The notes below the pieces were generated by a model. It was not told the DNA's origin. It made no database searches and saw only the letters and a list, made by a program, of their open reading frames with translations. Both the position numbers and the translations under genes were made by a program. Below are positions 26,456 to 34,832 of a DNA stretch of 44,950 bases, one piece after another. The stretch lies in contig DASYZQ010000019.1 of assembly GCA_035946175.1 (NCBI GenBank), forward strand, positions 1 through 44,950, written 5' to 3'. This DNA is from DASYZQ01 sp035946175. Lineage in GTDB: Bacteria > Patescibacteriota > Saccharimonadia > Saccharimonadales > UBA4665. Positions within the stretch are counted from its first letter, which is position 1. Every line of letters begins with the position of its first letter.

Positions 26456-27892
26456 TTGTTTTCTTTTCTCCGTAATTCAGACCAACGATTGAATGAAAAA
26501 TGTGCTGTGTTCGGTACATATAATGTCGGGCCGGAAGCAGCTAGATTGACATATTACGGGTTGTGGGCGCTACAACATAGAGGACAAGAGAACTCTGGCA
26601 TTGTTAGCACAGATGGCGGCATGTTTTACCGCCACAGTGCTCCAGGGCTTGTTTCTAGTGTTTACCGCGAAGAAGACTTGGAGCAACTACCTGGTGTCAG
26701 CGCCATTGGCCACAACCGGTATTCCACCTCAGGCGCCGCTGACGACGCTCACGCGCAGCCGATACTCCAACGGAGTAGCGGCTTTGCCTTTGCCCACAAT
26801 GGCAACTTACCGAATACCGGAAAATTAGTCACATTCCTTAACGCACGCGCTGTAACCACCAATAAGTTGAACGACTCTGAGATGATGGCCGAAGCAATCA
26901 GTCAATACATCCTTGAAGGGGCTACTCTCGAAAAAGCAATCATGCAGGCATTTCCACTTTTTACAGGTGTTTTCTCTGCAGTTGCAATAAATACCGACCA
27001 ACTCATCGCCTTCCGTGATCAATGCGGCATCCGGCCATTGTCCATCGGGAAGTTAGGCGATGGCTACGTAATTGCCTCTGAAACTTGTGCCTTCGATACT
27101 GTCGGTGCTCGCTTCTTGCGGGATGTACGTCCTGGTGAACTCGTGGTTATCGATCAGCGCGGAATAACGTCACACCAAGTCGTGAAAGCCAATCCCAAAC
27201 TGGATATTTTTGAGCTCGTCTATTTCGCTCGGCCCGACAGTGTCATTGCCGGCATGAATGTGAACCAGGTACGACAGAACTTTGGCAAAGAACTCGCACG
27301 GCAATATCCTATCAGCGCGGACATCGTGGTACCAGTGCCTGATTCGGCTATCCCGGCGGCCATTGGCTACGCCCAAGCGAGCGGCATTCCATTTGAGATG
27401 GGTCTAATCAAAAACCGCTATATTCACCGTACTTTTATCCGCCCCAGTCAAAGCCTGCGTGAACAAGATGTCAAAATGAAACTTAACCCTATCCCGCATC
27501 TTTTAAAGGACAAACGAATCATCTTGATTGATGACTCAATTGTACGTGGCACTACGACCCATAAAATTGCTGAGCTGATGTACGGTGCTGGTGCTCGGGC
27601 CGTTCATCTACTCATTAGCTCACCGCCAGTGAAATACCCTGATTTTTACGGTATCAATCTGCCGACGAGCTCTGATCTCATCGCGGCGAACTTGAGTGTA
27701 TCCGAGATTCGTAAACGTATTGGCGTCGATTCGCTCGGCTACCTATCATATGATGGTATGATTCGAGCCACCGGCCGACCAGCTAGTCGCTTCTCCACCT
27801 CGTGCTTCAATGGTATCTATCCCATCCAGATTGGCAAACAGGTTACGCTCCATAAAACTATTAAGCGAGTTCGTCAACGCGTTCTGGCCTAG
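26456..27892 (+). CDS. purF: Amidophosphoribosyltransferase
   Basis: First committed step of purine synthesis: PRPP plus glutamine to phosphoribosylamine. The 478-residue protein has the Ntn-type glutaminase with catalytic Cys in EKCAVFG (about residue 16, implying a short propeptide to be removed), LQHRGQENSG, IGHNRYSTSG and AHNGNL, then the PRPP site RIILIDDSIVRGTTT. Of the Fe-S cluster ligands of the Bacillus type only the late Cys (TSCFNGIYP) seems kept. The start is uncertain: TTG 26456 or TTG 26489, the latter one codon before NEKC; neither has a good ribosome site. Confidence 0.95.
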   Translation: MFSFLRNSDQRLNEKCAVFGTYNVGPEAARLTYYGLWALQHRGQENSGIVSTDGGMFYRHSAPGLVSSVYREEDLEQLPGVSAIGHNRYSTSGAADDAHAQPILQRSSGFAFAHNGNLPNTGKLVTFLNARAVTTNKLNDSEMMAEAISQYILEGATLEKAIMQAFPLFTGVFSAVAINTDQLIAFRDQCGIRPLSIGKLGDGYVIASETCAFDTVGARFLRDVRPGELVVIDQRGITSHQVVKANPKLDIFELVYFARPDSVIAGMNVNQVRQNFGKELARQYPISADIVVPVPDSAIPAAIGYAQASGIPFEMGLIKNRYIHRTFIRPSQSLREQDVKMKLNPIPHLLKDKRIILIDDSIVRGTTTHKIAELMYGAGARAVHLLISSPPVKYPDFYGINLPTSSDLIAANLSVSEIRKRIGVDSLGYLSYDGMIRATGRPASRFSTSCFNGIYPIQIGKQVTLHKTIKRVRQRVLA

Positions 27893-27931
27893 ATTCGTTC
27901 CTAAAAACAGCTTTTTGGTTATACTACAAAC

Positions 27932-28390
27932 ATGTCAAGTAATACGCTGTTCCAATACTGCCAAAAGCTAATTATTTTGTCCGCCGATCGCCAAAATGTA
28001 CTACTTGCCAAACGGAAAGGAGAAATTGATTATAACGAAATCTATAGCTTCATCGGAGGCAAGATGGAGACAGCCGACCAGACTCTCCTTGCAGGCATGA
28101 GGCGAGAAAAAAACGAAGAGATCGGCAGTAGCGCTGTCGTGCAAGTACTGCCGAACGAAACGTATAATTTGCTGTTTCGGAAGAAAGATGGCAATGCCAT
28201 GGTGATCCCACATATCCCCGCCATCTACGTCTCGGGAGATATTCAACTCAACGAAGAGTATAGTGACTACAAATGGGTGCCGATTAACGAACTTGACGTT
28301 TTTGAGCCCAAGATCGAGAGCATCACTATACTCACCATGTGGGCCAAACAAAAATTGGCTACTCCCGAAATCAAACTTGTAACGATCTAG
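27932..28390 (+). CDS. NUDIX-like hydrolase with degenerate box
   Basis: A 152-residue NUDIX-fold protein. The box region GGKMETADQ...MRREKNEEIGSS keeps the REKNEEIG metal ligands, but the upstream Gly and Glu are out of register (Q replaces the first Glu in the best alignment). It may still hydrolyse a nucleotide derivative. TATACT lies 6 nt before ATG 27932 and there is no ribosome site, suggesting a leaderless mRNA separate from purF, whose stop is 40 bp upstream. Confidence 0.75.
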   Translation: MSSNTLFQYCQKLIILSADRQNVLLAKRKGEIDYNEIYSFIGGKMETADQTLLAGMRREKNEEIGSSAVVQVLPNETYNLLFRKKDGNAMVIPHIPAIYVSGDIQLNEEYSDYKWVPINELDVFEPKIESITILTMWAKQKLATPEIKLVTI

Positions 28391-28481
28391 TACACATCAA
28401 CCCTGGTCCAACCAGTTAATTATCTTGCTTATATGGAACGTGTTGCAGGGTTATCGAGGAACATTACCTCTCAGCATATAG

Positions 28482-29078
28482 TCAAGTGATCGGTCCGAGG
28501 AGATGCCCGTGCTTACGTTTCGCTTTCCTATAATCTCTATTCTCTTGAGTATGCCCGACATCTAGTGGCATACGTTCAACCTCTACCCAAGGTTCTAGAG
28601 CGCGTATCTTGTCTGGATTATTTGTTAATAGACGCACCCGTCGTATTCCGGTCCAACCTAAAAAGCGTCCGCAATGATCATACTCCCGTTGGTCGAGAGG
28701 AACACCTATACGTTCGTATGCTGCAAAAGTATCCAGACCTTCATCTTCCGTCAATCGATAGCCTTTCGCCTTTGCGGCAAGTCCTGCCCCACGCCCTTCC
28801 TGCTCATGCATATAAAAGAGAATACCCGCACCTTCTTCTGCAATACGTTCTCGTGCGGTCTTCAGCTGAGGACCGCAATCGCATTCACAAGAAGCCAGCA
28901 CTTCACCCCAGGCACATCTTGAATGAAGCCGGACGAGAGGCCCCTGGGGCATTGCTGCCAATACTGACAGCTCGCCAACTACTAGGGCAGTGGTCCAGCC
29001 TTCTGATGCTTTAACATCAATCAATTCATAGACAGTGGTTGGTCCTAGCTCCGTGTCTGCTTCAAAAGACGTATACAT
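28482..29078 (-). CDS. ribA: GTP cyclohydrolase II (stand-alone RibA domain)
   Basis: Opens GTP to a formamidopyrimidine, normally the first riboflavin step. The 198-residue protein carries the zinc-binding region VRLHSRCAWGEVLASCECDCG (three Cys spaced as in the family), HEQEGRGAGLAAKAKGYRL, the DEGLDTFAAYERIGVPLDQREYDHC segment (family GxDTVEANxxLGxxxDxRxY), and VRLLTNNPDKIRAL. There is no DHBP synthase domain and no rib genes in the window. No ribosome site precedes ATG 29078. The enzyme could serve another GTP-derived pathway. Confidence 0.88.
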   Translation of the reverse strand: MYTSFEADTELGPTTVYELIDVKASEGWTTALVVGELSVLAAMPQGPLVRLHSRCAWGEVLASCECDCGPQLKTARERIAEEGAGILFYMHEQEGRGAGLAAKAKGYRLTEDEGLDTFAAYERIGVPLDQREYDHCGRFLGWTGIRRVRLLTNNPDKIRALEPWVEVERMPLDVGHTQENRDYRKAKRKHGHLLGPIT

Positions 29079-29139
29079 ATCTTAACTTTTAACATACGCC
29101 ATAAACTAATCACATTAAAAACATATAGGCGACTATCCC

Positions 29140-29168
29140 TTGACAACACGTTATCAGAAGTGTAGACT
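29140..29168 (+). promoter_or_regulatory. Promoter of the transposase gene
   Basis: TTGACA (29140-29145), a 17-nt spacer, and TAGACT (29163-29168) form one of the best sigma70-type matches in the window. The transposase ATG at 29175 follows 6 nt after the -10, so the transcript would be leaderless. Confidence 0.6.
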
Positions 29169-29174
29169 GTAGAT

Positions 29175-30021
29175 ATGAACAGATATACGATAGAGCAGTT
29201 CAATCAGCAGTATCTTACAGAAGATGCTTGTCTCGACTCCATTTTCCGGAACCGTTACGGCGACTTGGAGGCTTGCCCGAACTGTGGCGTCGTAGATGCG
29301 AAGTTTTACAGACTCAAGGAGCGTAAGGCTTACTCATGCCAGCATTGTCGTTATCAAATACATCCTCTCGCCGGCACAATCTTCCATAAGTCTGATACTC
29401 CACTGAGAAGCTGGTTCTTTGCCATTTATCTGTTTGGCACAAGCAAAAATGGCGTTTCAGCCAAGGAATTGGAGCGACACCTGGGCGTCACCTACAAGAC
29501 GGCATGGCGTATCGCCAAACAAATTAGGCTACTGAAGCAGCAGGATTCAAACAGACTTAGTGGTGTGATCGAAGCCGACGAAACCTACATCGGCGGCAAA
29601 CGAACTAGCCCAAAAGTTCGATAATAAGACAGCGGTTATTGGCATTGTCGAAAAGGGTGGTCATGCAAAGGCGTTCACGACCAAGCAGGCCGATGCAACT
29701 GTCACGATTCCGTTTCTGAAAGCTAACATTGAGACAGGCTCAACCATCCATACGGACGAAAGCCGTATTTACTCACGAGTTAAGCGCGATTTCGACCACG
29801 CTTTTGTAAATCACTCGAAGTACGAGTTTGTAAGAGCTGGCGTACACACGAACACTATCGAAGGCTTTTGGGGACAGCTCAAGCGTTCGATTGACGGGAC
29901 TTACCACTGCGTTTCACCGAAGTACCTCCAGCTTTACGTGAATGAGTTTGTCTACCGCTATAACTTGCGAGACGTCGCTGTTTATCCTGCTCTGATTCAA
30001 CGCGCTGGGAAGCGAGTTTAA
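29175..30021 (+). pseudogene. IS1595-family transposase, broken by frameshift/deletion
   Basis: The first part (29175-29624) encodes a zinc-ribbon N-terminus (CPNCG and CQHC), a helix-turn-helix-like segment (VSAKELERHLGVTYKTAWRIAKQIR), and the first catalytic Asp in EADETYIGGK, then stops at TAA TAA (29622-29627). The remainder resumes in the +1 frame with DNKTAVIGIVEKGG, the second Asp in HTDESRIYSRV and the Asn in HTNTIEGFWGQLKR, ending at TAA 30019-30021, matching the DDNK-type IS1595/ISXO2 transposases. The loop after YIGGK is about ten residues short. No terminal inverted repeat is visible on either side, so it is a decayed insertion. Confidence 0.85.
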
Positions 30022-31040
30022 TTAGTCTTTCGACGCGTTCTTCCTGTGGGCTCTTTTCTCTCATTCTCTTTATTATCCTCTTTTTTTGTTTTAGTTTCAT
30101 CTGATACGTTAATCTCATGGTCGGTAGGACTGGCTTGTTGAGGAGGTGTATTTTCTTTAAAAAGTTTCTCCAGATAGTCCTTAGCCGCTTTCACATCTGC
30201 TTCATCTAATTTTGCCAGTCCTTTTTTGTATGTACTCTCGTAGGACTTGTCCAGGTCTTTAACAATGTCTGCCTTAAAGTTTTCTTTTGGCTCAAGCATA
30301 TTAAATGAGCCTGGACTAGGGCCAATGACAAACATATCTGTTTTTTCACCTACTCCTGGTGATACTTCAGCCTTTTTCTTAGAACGGTGTACCCTAACAA
30401 GGGTTTCTGGTTCAGAAGCAAACCTAGAGTGTCCAAGCAGCATGAGGTGTGAAAGAGCGTGCCGAGCACCTATACCTACTGCAGCAAAACCTACATTGTC
30501 ATTGCAACTAACTCTACCACACGAGAATACATAAATATGCGGACTTGGACCATTTTTAATACCTGGAGGCGGAGTGTCATCAACGCCTGCGATGATTGCT
30601 GCAATATCTTCATCATAGTCAAATTGAAATTCCTCGAGTCTATGAGCTATATCCCTTACCGCTTTGCTATTCATGATTTTCTGCTTTTCGATAAAAGTTT
30701 TGTAGTTTAAATCGTAGGGATAAAGAATGGCCCTCTCTGCAATCTCTTTACGCAATTCTATGTATGCATCTCGATAAGCGTTAGCAATGTCTATTATAGG
30801 TATCCATTTAGTTGGCTCCTTAGCTAACCGTTGCTTTACATAGGAGTCCACTCTAGGCAAAATCTGAGCATGTATATTGGAACCCCCTGCCGTCATAATG
30901 GCTGCTGAATTTGTTATATTAAATATTTTTTTGGCTTGCGGATCAGTAGGCTCAAACTCTATGTCATCCGTAGATAACATCTTGTCAGACGCTCCAAGTA
31001 CGGAGTTATTGTTATAAATAGCTGCAATACAAACAGTCAA
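30018..31040 (-). CDS. Proteasome/HslV-like Ntn hydrolase with disordered tail
   Basis: From TTG 31040 the 340-residue protein begins M-TVCIAAIYNNN, so removing Met would leave an N-terminal Thr nucleophile as in 20S proteasome beta/HslV subunits. The rest lines up with HslV-type landmarks: Asp in GASDKM (nucleophile environment), KK in PQAKKIF (position of the catalytic Lys), and TAGGSN. A GGAG site lies 7 nt before the TTG, and a possible -10 (TATACT) on the minus strand is at 31076-31071. The last 35 residues are charged, Lys/Glu/Thr rich and probably disordered. The 3' end meets the decayed IS. No HslU- or ClpX-like ATPase is adjacent. Its exact function is unknown. Confidence 0.72.
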   Translation of the reverse strand: MTVCIAAIYNNNSVLGASDKMLSTDDIEFEPTDPQAKKIFNITNSAAIMTAGGSNIHAQILPRVDSYVKQRLAKEPTKWIPIIDIANAYRDAYIELRKEIAERAILYPYDLNYKTFIEKQKIMNSKAVRDIAHRLEEFQFDYDEDIAAIIAGVDDTPPPGIKNGPSPHIYVFSCGRVSCNDNVGFAAVGIGARHALSHLMLLGHSRFASEPETLVRVHRSKKKAEVSPGVGEKTDMFVIGPSPGSFNMLEPKENFKADIVKDLDKSYESTYKKGLAKLDEADVKAAKDYLEKLFKENTPPQQASPTDHEINVSDETKTKKEDNKENERKEPTGRTRRKTN

Positions 31041-31156
31041 GAGTTTTCTCCTATTTACTGGCCGTTTCAGTATAGCATGATCACGTGCAGTCAAGGTATA
31101 CTCTCGAACATATACCACTATCCGGCAAACATGAAAAGAGTGTTACTATATTTGAC

Positions 31157-31654
31157 ATGGCAATCTTTTCCTTCGACATTGTCTCCATCTACGATAAAGC
31201 TGAAATGAACAACGTGTTCGATCAGGTCGGACGGGAAATTGTCAATCGCTATGATTTTAAAAACACCCCCGCAACCATCGAGTGGCTTAATGGTGATAAA
31301 AACGGCTTCAAGATTACCGGCAATAGTGATTGGCAAGTTGATGCCATACTAGACATTGTACGCAAGAAACTTGCTGCGCGTAATCAAAGTCAAAAAGTCC
31401 TCGACGTCTCGCATGAAGTAGCAAATACTAATCTCAAAACCATCAAAGATATCCCTTTTAGAGCCGGACTTGATCAAGAAAAAGCCAAACGAGTCATAGG
31501 GGTTATCCGGGATCGCTATCCGAAAGTCAAAGCCCAGATTCAGGGCGATACCGTACGGGTAAGCAGCCCCAGTAAAGATGAGCTACAGGTGGTGATGGAG
31601 CTTGTGCGCAGCCAAGAGTTCGACTTCCCGCTATCATTTACAAACTACAGATAA
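31157..31654 (+). CDS. YajQ-family nucleotide-binding protein
   Basis: A 165-residue protein with the family start MAIFSFDIVSIYDKAEMNNVFDQ, then NTPATIEWLNGDKNGFKI and a C-terminal AKRVIGVIRDRYPKVKAQIQGDTVRVSSPSKDELQ repeat of the same fold. YajQ proteins bind nucleotides (c-di-GMP in some lineages) or RNA. The ATG at 31157 is preceded by TATATT four nt upstream and no ribosome site, so a leaderless start is possible; an earlier start at 31085 would add residues not found in the family. Confidence 0.9.
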   Translation: MAIFSFDIVSIYDKAEMNNVFDQVGREIVNRYDFKNTPATIEWLNGDKNGFKITGNSDWQVDAILDIVRKKLAARNQSQKVLDVSHEVANTNLKTIKDIPFRAGLDQEKAKRVIGVIRDRYPKVKAQIQGDTVRVSSPSKDELQVVMELVRSQEFDFPLSFTNYR

Positions 31655-31714
31655 CTGCTAAATGAAAAAACTAGCCAACATCGTCGACTTAAATTTTGCT
31701 AGTGGTATATCGAA

Positions 31715-32197
31715 CTAGAACGGCCGTTTTAGATAACCATAGCCGACCAAGAAATCATCCTCATCAGGATGCGCGGCCTTCGGTAACACTGTAAACCAAC
31801 CGCTATCAGAAGCTTCGGCATTTATTCGAATCGTTCTGGAGTAGTCGAGTACCTCAAAGACAATCCCAACAACACAGTCCATCCCGTGTTCAAAATGACT
31901 GGGATAATCTATATATCCACGAAGCTCAGCTTTTTTCACATGGGCACCGACCTCACGTCGGGCTACACGGGCGACAGCTTGTTGGAGTGTTTCACCGAAC
32001 TGTACTGTCCCGCTCGGTAAACACCATTTACCATAACACGCCGCGGTTATCCCCGTGGACATTGCGCGTTTGGTCATAAAAATAGCCCCAGCATCGTTTT
32101 TCAGTATCACCTCTACCGTCAGTCGTGGGACCTTAGCATATATGGCATCAAACTCTTTCTGAGATAACGGATATTCCTTGCGGGCCATAGCCATCAT
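31715..32197 (-). CDS. NUDIX-like hydrolase (GDP-mannose hydrolase-like), altered box
   Basis: About 160 residues from ATG 32197 (ATGs at 32194 and 32188 are alternatives). The Nudix box is SGTVQFGETLQQAVARVARREVGAHV: the first Gly and Glu are normal, but REUxEE is RVARRE, so two metal-binding Glu are lost. This resembles the GDP-mannose mannosyl hydrolase variant, where the box is relaxed. It is divergent from the glycosidase gene; longer start choices would run through that gene's promoter. Confidence 0.7.
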   Translation of the reverse strand: MMAMARKEYPLSQKEFDAIYAKVPRLTVEVILKNDAGAIFMTKRAMSTGITAACYGKWCLPSGTVQFGETLQQAVARVARREVGAHVKKAELRGYIDYPSHFEHGMDCVVGIVFEVLDYSRTIRINAEASDSGWFTVLPKAAHPDEDDFLVGYGYLKRPF

Positions 32198-32269
32198 AAT
32201 ATCTCTGATGTCATCATTTTGAAAGCGTACGCCGGGCCTGTGCGCTATACTACATCCCATAGGACAAAC

Positions 32270-33592
32270 ATGAGCGATACCAAGGAACTGCTTGAACAAG
32301 CTATTAGTGTACTGAAACGAAATGATCGTGGATTGTATACCATCCCCGCAGAAGGTCTTTATCCACACCAGTGGCTATGGGACAGCTGCTTCATCGCCAT
32401 AGGGCTGAGGTATCTGGATGTTGAACGGGCTAAGATCGAAATCCTCAGCCTACTACGAGCCCAGTGGAGCAATGGCATGATACCGCACATCATATTCACT
32501 CCCGGTATCAAGCAGTACCGCAGCCACCACGGTATCTGGCAAAGCTGGGTCAGCCCGTTTGCACCGGATAATATTTCCACTAGTGGAATCACTCAGCCGC
32601 CCTTGATCGCCGAAGCCGCAGTGCGCATCGGTGAAAAACTGGAACTTGTGGAGCGGAGAAGCTGGTATCGCCAAGTCTTTCCTAGCCTGCTTGCCTATCA
32701 TCAGTGGCTCTATCGTGAGCGTGACCCACATCATGAAGGGTTAGCATTGCTCATCCACCCCTGGGAAACAGGCCTGGACAATACTCCACCTTGGATGGGC
32801 GAGTTGCAAGGACATCTGATGCCCTGGTGGATCCGTGTTCTTCAGAAAACCCGGCTAGAGGCAGTGCTCAGTCTTACCCGACGAGACACTCGCTACGTCT
32901 CAGCCCGCCAGCGTCCGTCCAATATTGAAGCTATGGCCCTCTACGACACCCAACGCCGTCTTCGACGCAAGGCTTACGACATCGATCGTATATTGGATCA
33001 CTCCTTGTTTGCCATTGAAGACCTCGTGTTCAATAGTGTACTCGTTCGGGCCAACGAACAACTGCAGCATATGGCCACAACGCTGCGCGAAGCAATACCA
33101 GACGATTTGCTTGATTCAATGAGTCGCACGCTCAAGAGCCTGGAAGAACTTTGGGACCCTTACACTGAAACCTATTGTTCCCGCGACTTTGTCACGCACC
33201 GTCTGCTCAAAGAATCCAGCATTGCAACCCTCATGCCCCTCTATGCCGGTACTATCAGTGAGAAGCATGCCAAGCTGTTAGTCCAGTCCCTTGAGAACGA
33301 ACATATCTTCGGACCTGCCTACCCGGTGCCGAGTGTGCCGCTCAACTCACCATGGTTTGATGCCCAGCGCTACTGGCAGGGGCCAACCTGGTTTAACACC
33401 AACTGGCTGATTGTCGATGGTCTTTTGCGCTACGGCTTCAAAGATCATGCGGATGCATTGGTTGAGAGTTCACTGGAGCTTGCCCAACGCACTGGCTTCC
33501 ATGAGTACTACAACCCAGTCACCGGTGATCCGTTGGGCGCCGCCAACTTTTCCTGGACCGCGGCAACGACTATAGACTGGCTGAAGCGTTAG
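32270..33592 (+). CDS. GH63-like glycoside hydrolase (glucosyl/mannosylglycerate hydrolase-type)
   Basis: A 440-residue (alpha/alpha)6-barrel protein of clan GH-G. Landmarks are HQWLWDSCFIAIGL (near residue 35), HPWETGLDNTPPW (likely general acid Asp), RYWQGPTWFNTNW, and GFHEYYNPVTGDPLG (likely general base Glu). Such enzymes release glucose or mannose from glucosylglycerate, mannosylglycerate or similar alpha-linked substrates; which one is unknown. AGGA lies 5 nt before ATG 32270, and TATACT is 20 nt upstream. There is no signal peptide, so it acts inside the cell. Confidence 0.82.
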   Translation: MSDTKELLEQAISVLKRNDRGLYTIPAEGLYPHQWLWDSCFIAIGLRYLDVERAKIEILSLLRAQWSNGMIPHIIFTPGIKQYRSHHGIWQSWVSPFAPDNISTSGITQPPLIAEAAVRIGEKLELVERRSWYRQVFPSLLAYHQWLYRERDPHHEGLALLIHPWETGLDNTPPWMGELQGHLMPWWIRVLQKTRLEAVLSLTRRDTRYVSARQRPSNIEAMALYDTQRRLRRKAYDIDRILDHSLFAIEDLVFNSVLVRANEQLQHMATTLREAIPDDLLDSMSRTLKSLEELWDPYTETYCSRDFVTHRLLKESSIATLMPLYAGTISEKHAKLLVQSLENEHIFGPAYPVPSVPLNSPWFDAQRYWQGPTWFNTNWLIVDGLLRYGFKDHADALVESSLELAQRTGFHEYYNPVTGDPLGAANFSWTAATTIDWLKR

Positions 33593-34695
33593 TCTTCTAA
33601 AAGCGGCCGATCAATCACCAGCGGTTCTACCACTGATTCGGTATTATTGCTCAAACGTAAGACGTCCTTGTCAACCTTCTTAAGTTCTTTATGGGCATTA
33701 TTAAAGTGCCCGACTGTCGTTCCCAGACTGCTGCCGAGCTTCTGCATAAACTGCTCATAGGTCTCGATATGCTTGCCCAGCTCACCCACGCGCTTCTGGA
33801 TTTGTTTGGCCTGCTCCTCAATCTGTAACCCCCTAAGGCCCTGCAGAACTGTTTGCAGATACGCCATAAAGGTCGTCGGGCTAACGATAATAACTCCCTT
33901 TTCGCGAAAAGCATATTCTAAAAGATCCCTGGCGCTCGTACTGCTGGCACCTACCTTGTTGACTAGCAGGTCGTAATATATGGCTTCAGACGGGATAAAC
34001 ATGAATGCGTAGTCCATGGTGCCCTGCGACGGTTGAATGTATTTGGCGGTTTCATCGATTCGCTGTTTCAAATCTGCCCGAAAAGTCTTTGCTAACTGTT
34101 CTCGGGCCTGTTTGTCCTTCTCTTCAAGAAGGCGGTTATAATTTTCGAGTGAAAATTTGGAGTCAACGGGTAGAAGTTTCCCTTTGTCGAGCAAGATGAC
34201 CGCATCGGCAATCAACTCCTTGCCAGTCTGCTCGTCTACTCGCTTAAAATGATACTGGAGTTTGAATCCTTCAGGAGGCAGCACATTTTCTAATACCTGT
34301 GCTAAATAGTATTCTCCCAGTACTCCCCGTTGTTTCGGGTTTTGCAGTACATTCTGTAGAATTTTGAGCTCATCGGCGACGTCAACCACCCGCCGGTTCG
34401 TTTCATCCAACTTAGCCAACCGTTGCGTTACATCAGTAATCAGTTTGGCACTCTCACTAAACTGACGAACCATTGACTGGCGCATCAGTTCATGATTTTT
34501 GTCGAACCGCTCGTTAAGTTGCAGTTGCAGACTATCTTTCAACTTGGTAATATCCTCACTGAGTTGTCCCAAATCCTCTTTGATCAACAAAGCTCCAACC
34601 GACCGAGAACCCGATGAACGCCTGGTTAGCAGAACTGTTATCAGCGCAATGAGGACCGCGCATAATACCCCAAGACCAATTACCACTCCCGTCAT
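33589..34695 (-). CDS. rmuC: DNA recombination protein RmuC homologue
   Basis: A 368-residue protein with one N-terminal membrane helix (about residues 3-22), a long coiled coil (about 40-125), and the RmuC domain: NPKQRGVLGEYYLAQVLENVLP, LIADAVILLDKGKLLPVDSKFSLENY and DYAFMFIPSEAIYYDLL. RmuC proteins are PD-(D/E)XK-fold proteins that limit inversions at repeats. ATG 34695 is preceded by AGGGAG; TATACAAT lies just before that. It overlaps the convergent glycosidase gene by 4 bp. Confidence 0.92.
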   Translation of the reverse strand: MTGVVIGLGVLCAVLIALITVLLTRRSSGSRSVGALLIKEDLGQLSEDITKLKDSLQLQLNERFDKNHELMRQSMVRQFSESAKLITDVTQRLAKLDETNRRVVDVADELKILQNVLQNPKQRGVLGEYYLAQVLENVLPPEGFKLQYHFKRVDEQTGKELIADAVILLDKGKLLPVDSKFSLENYNRLLEEKDKQAREQLAKTFRADLKQRIDETAKYIQPSQGTMDYAFMFIPSEAIYYDLLVNKVGASSTSARDLLEYAFREKGVIIVSPTTFMAYLQTVLQGLRGLQIEEQAKQIQKRVGELGKHIETYEQFMQKLGSSLGTTVGHFNNAHKELKKVDKDVLRLSNNTESVVEPLVIDRPLLED

Positions 34696-34732
34696 ATGCT
34701 CCCTATTGTATACTGTTTGGCCTAATAATCTA

Positions 34733-34788
34733 AAGACCCGGGGATATATCCCGGGTCTTCGTGGAAGCCTCACACTTCCAACTTCCAC
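34733..34788 (-). terminator. Tandem hairpins between PAP2 gene and rmuC
   Basis: Two inverted repeats lie 34733-34759 (perfect 10-bp stem AAGACCCGGG/CCCGGGTCTT, 7-nt loop) and 34761-34788 (perfect 7-bp stem GTGGAAG/CTTCCAC, 14-nt loop). Read on the minus strand, the larger one is followed by TTTAGATTATT, a weak U-rich tail, before the rmuC promoter. It most likely terminates the PAP2 transcript; a regulatory leader is the alternative. Confidence 0.55.
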
Positions 34789-34832
34789 TATACGCCAGGC
34801 GTCTAGAAAAGCACAACCAAAAAACAGGAATT

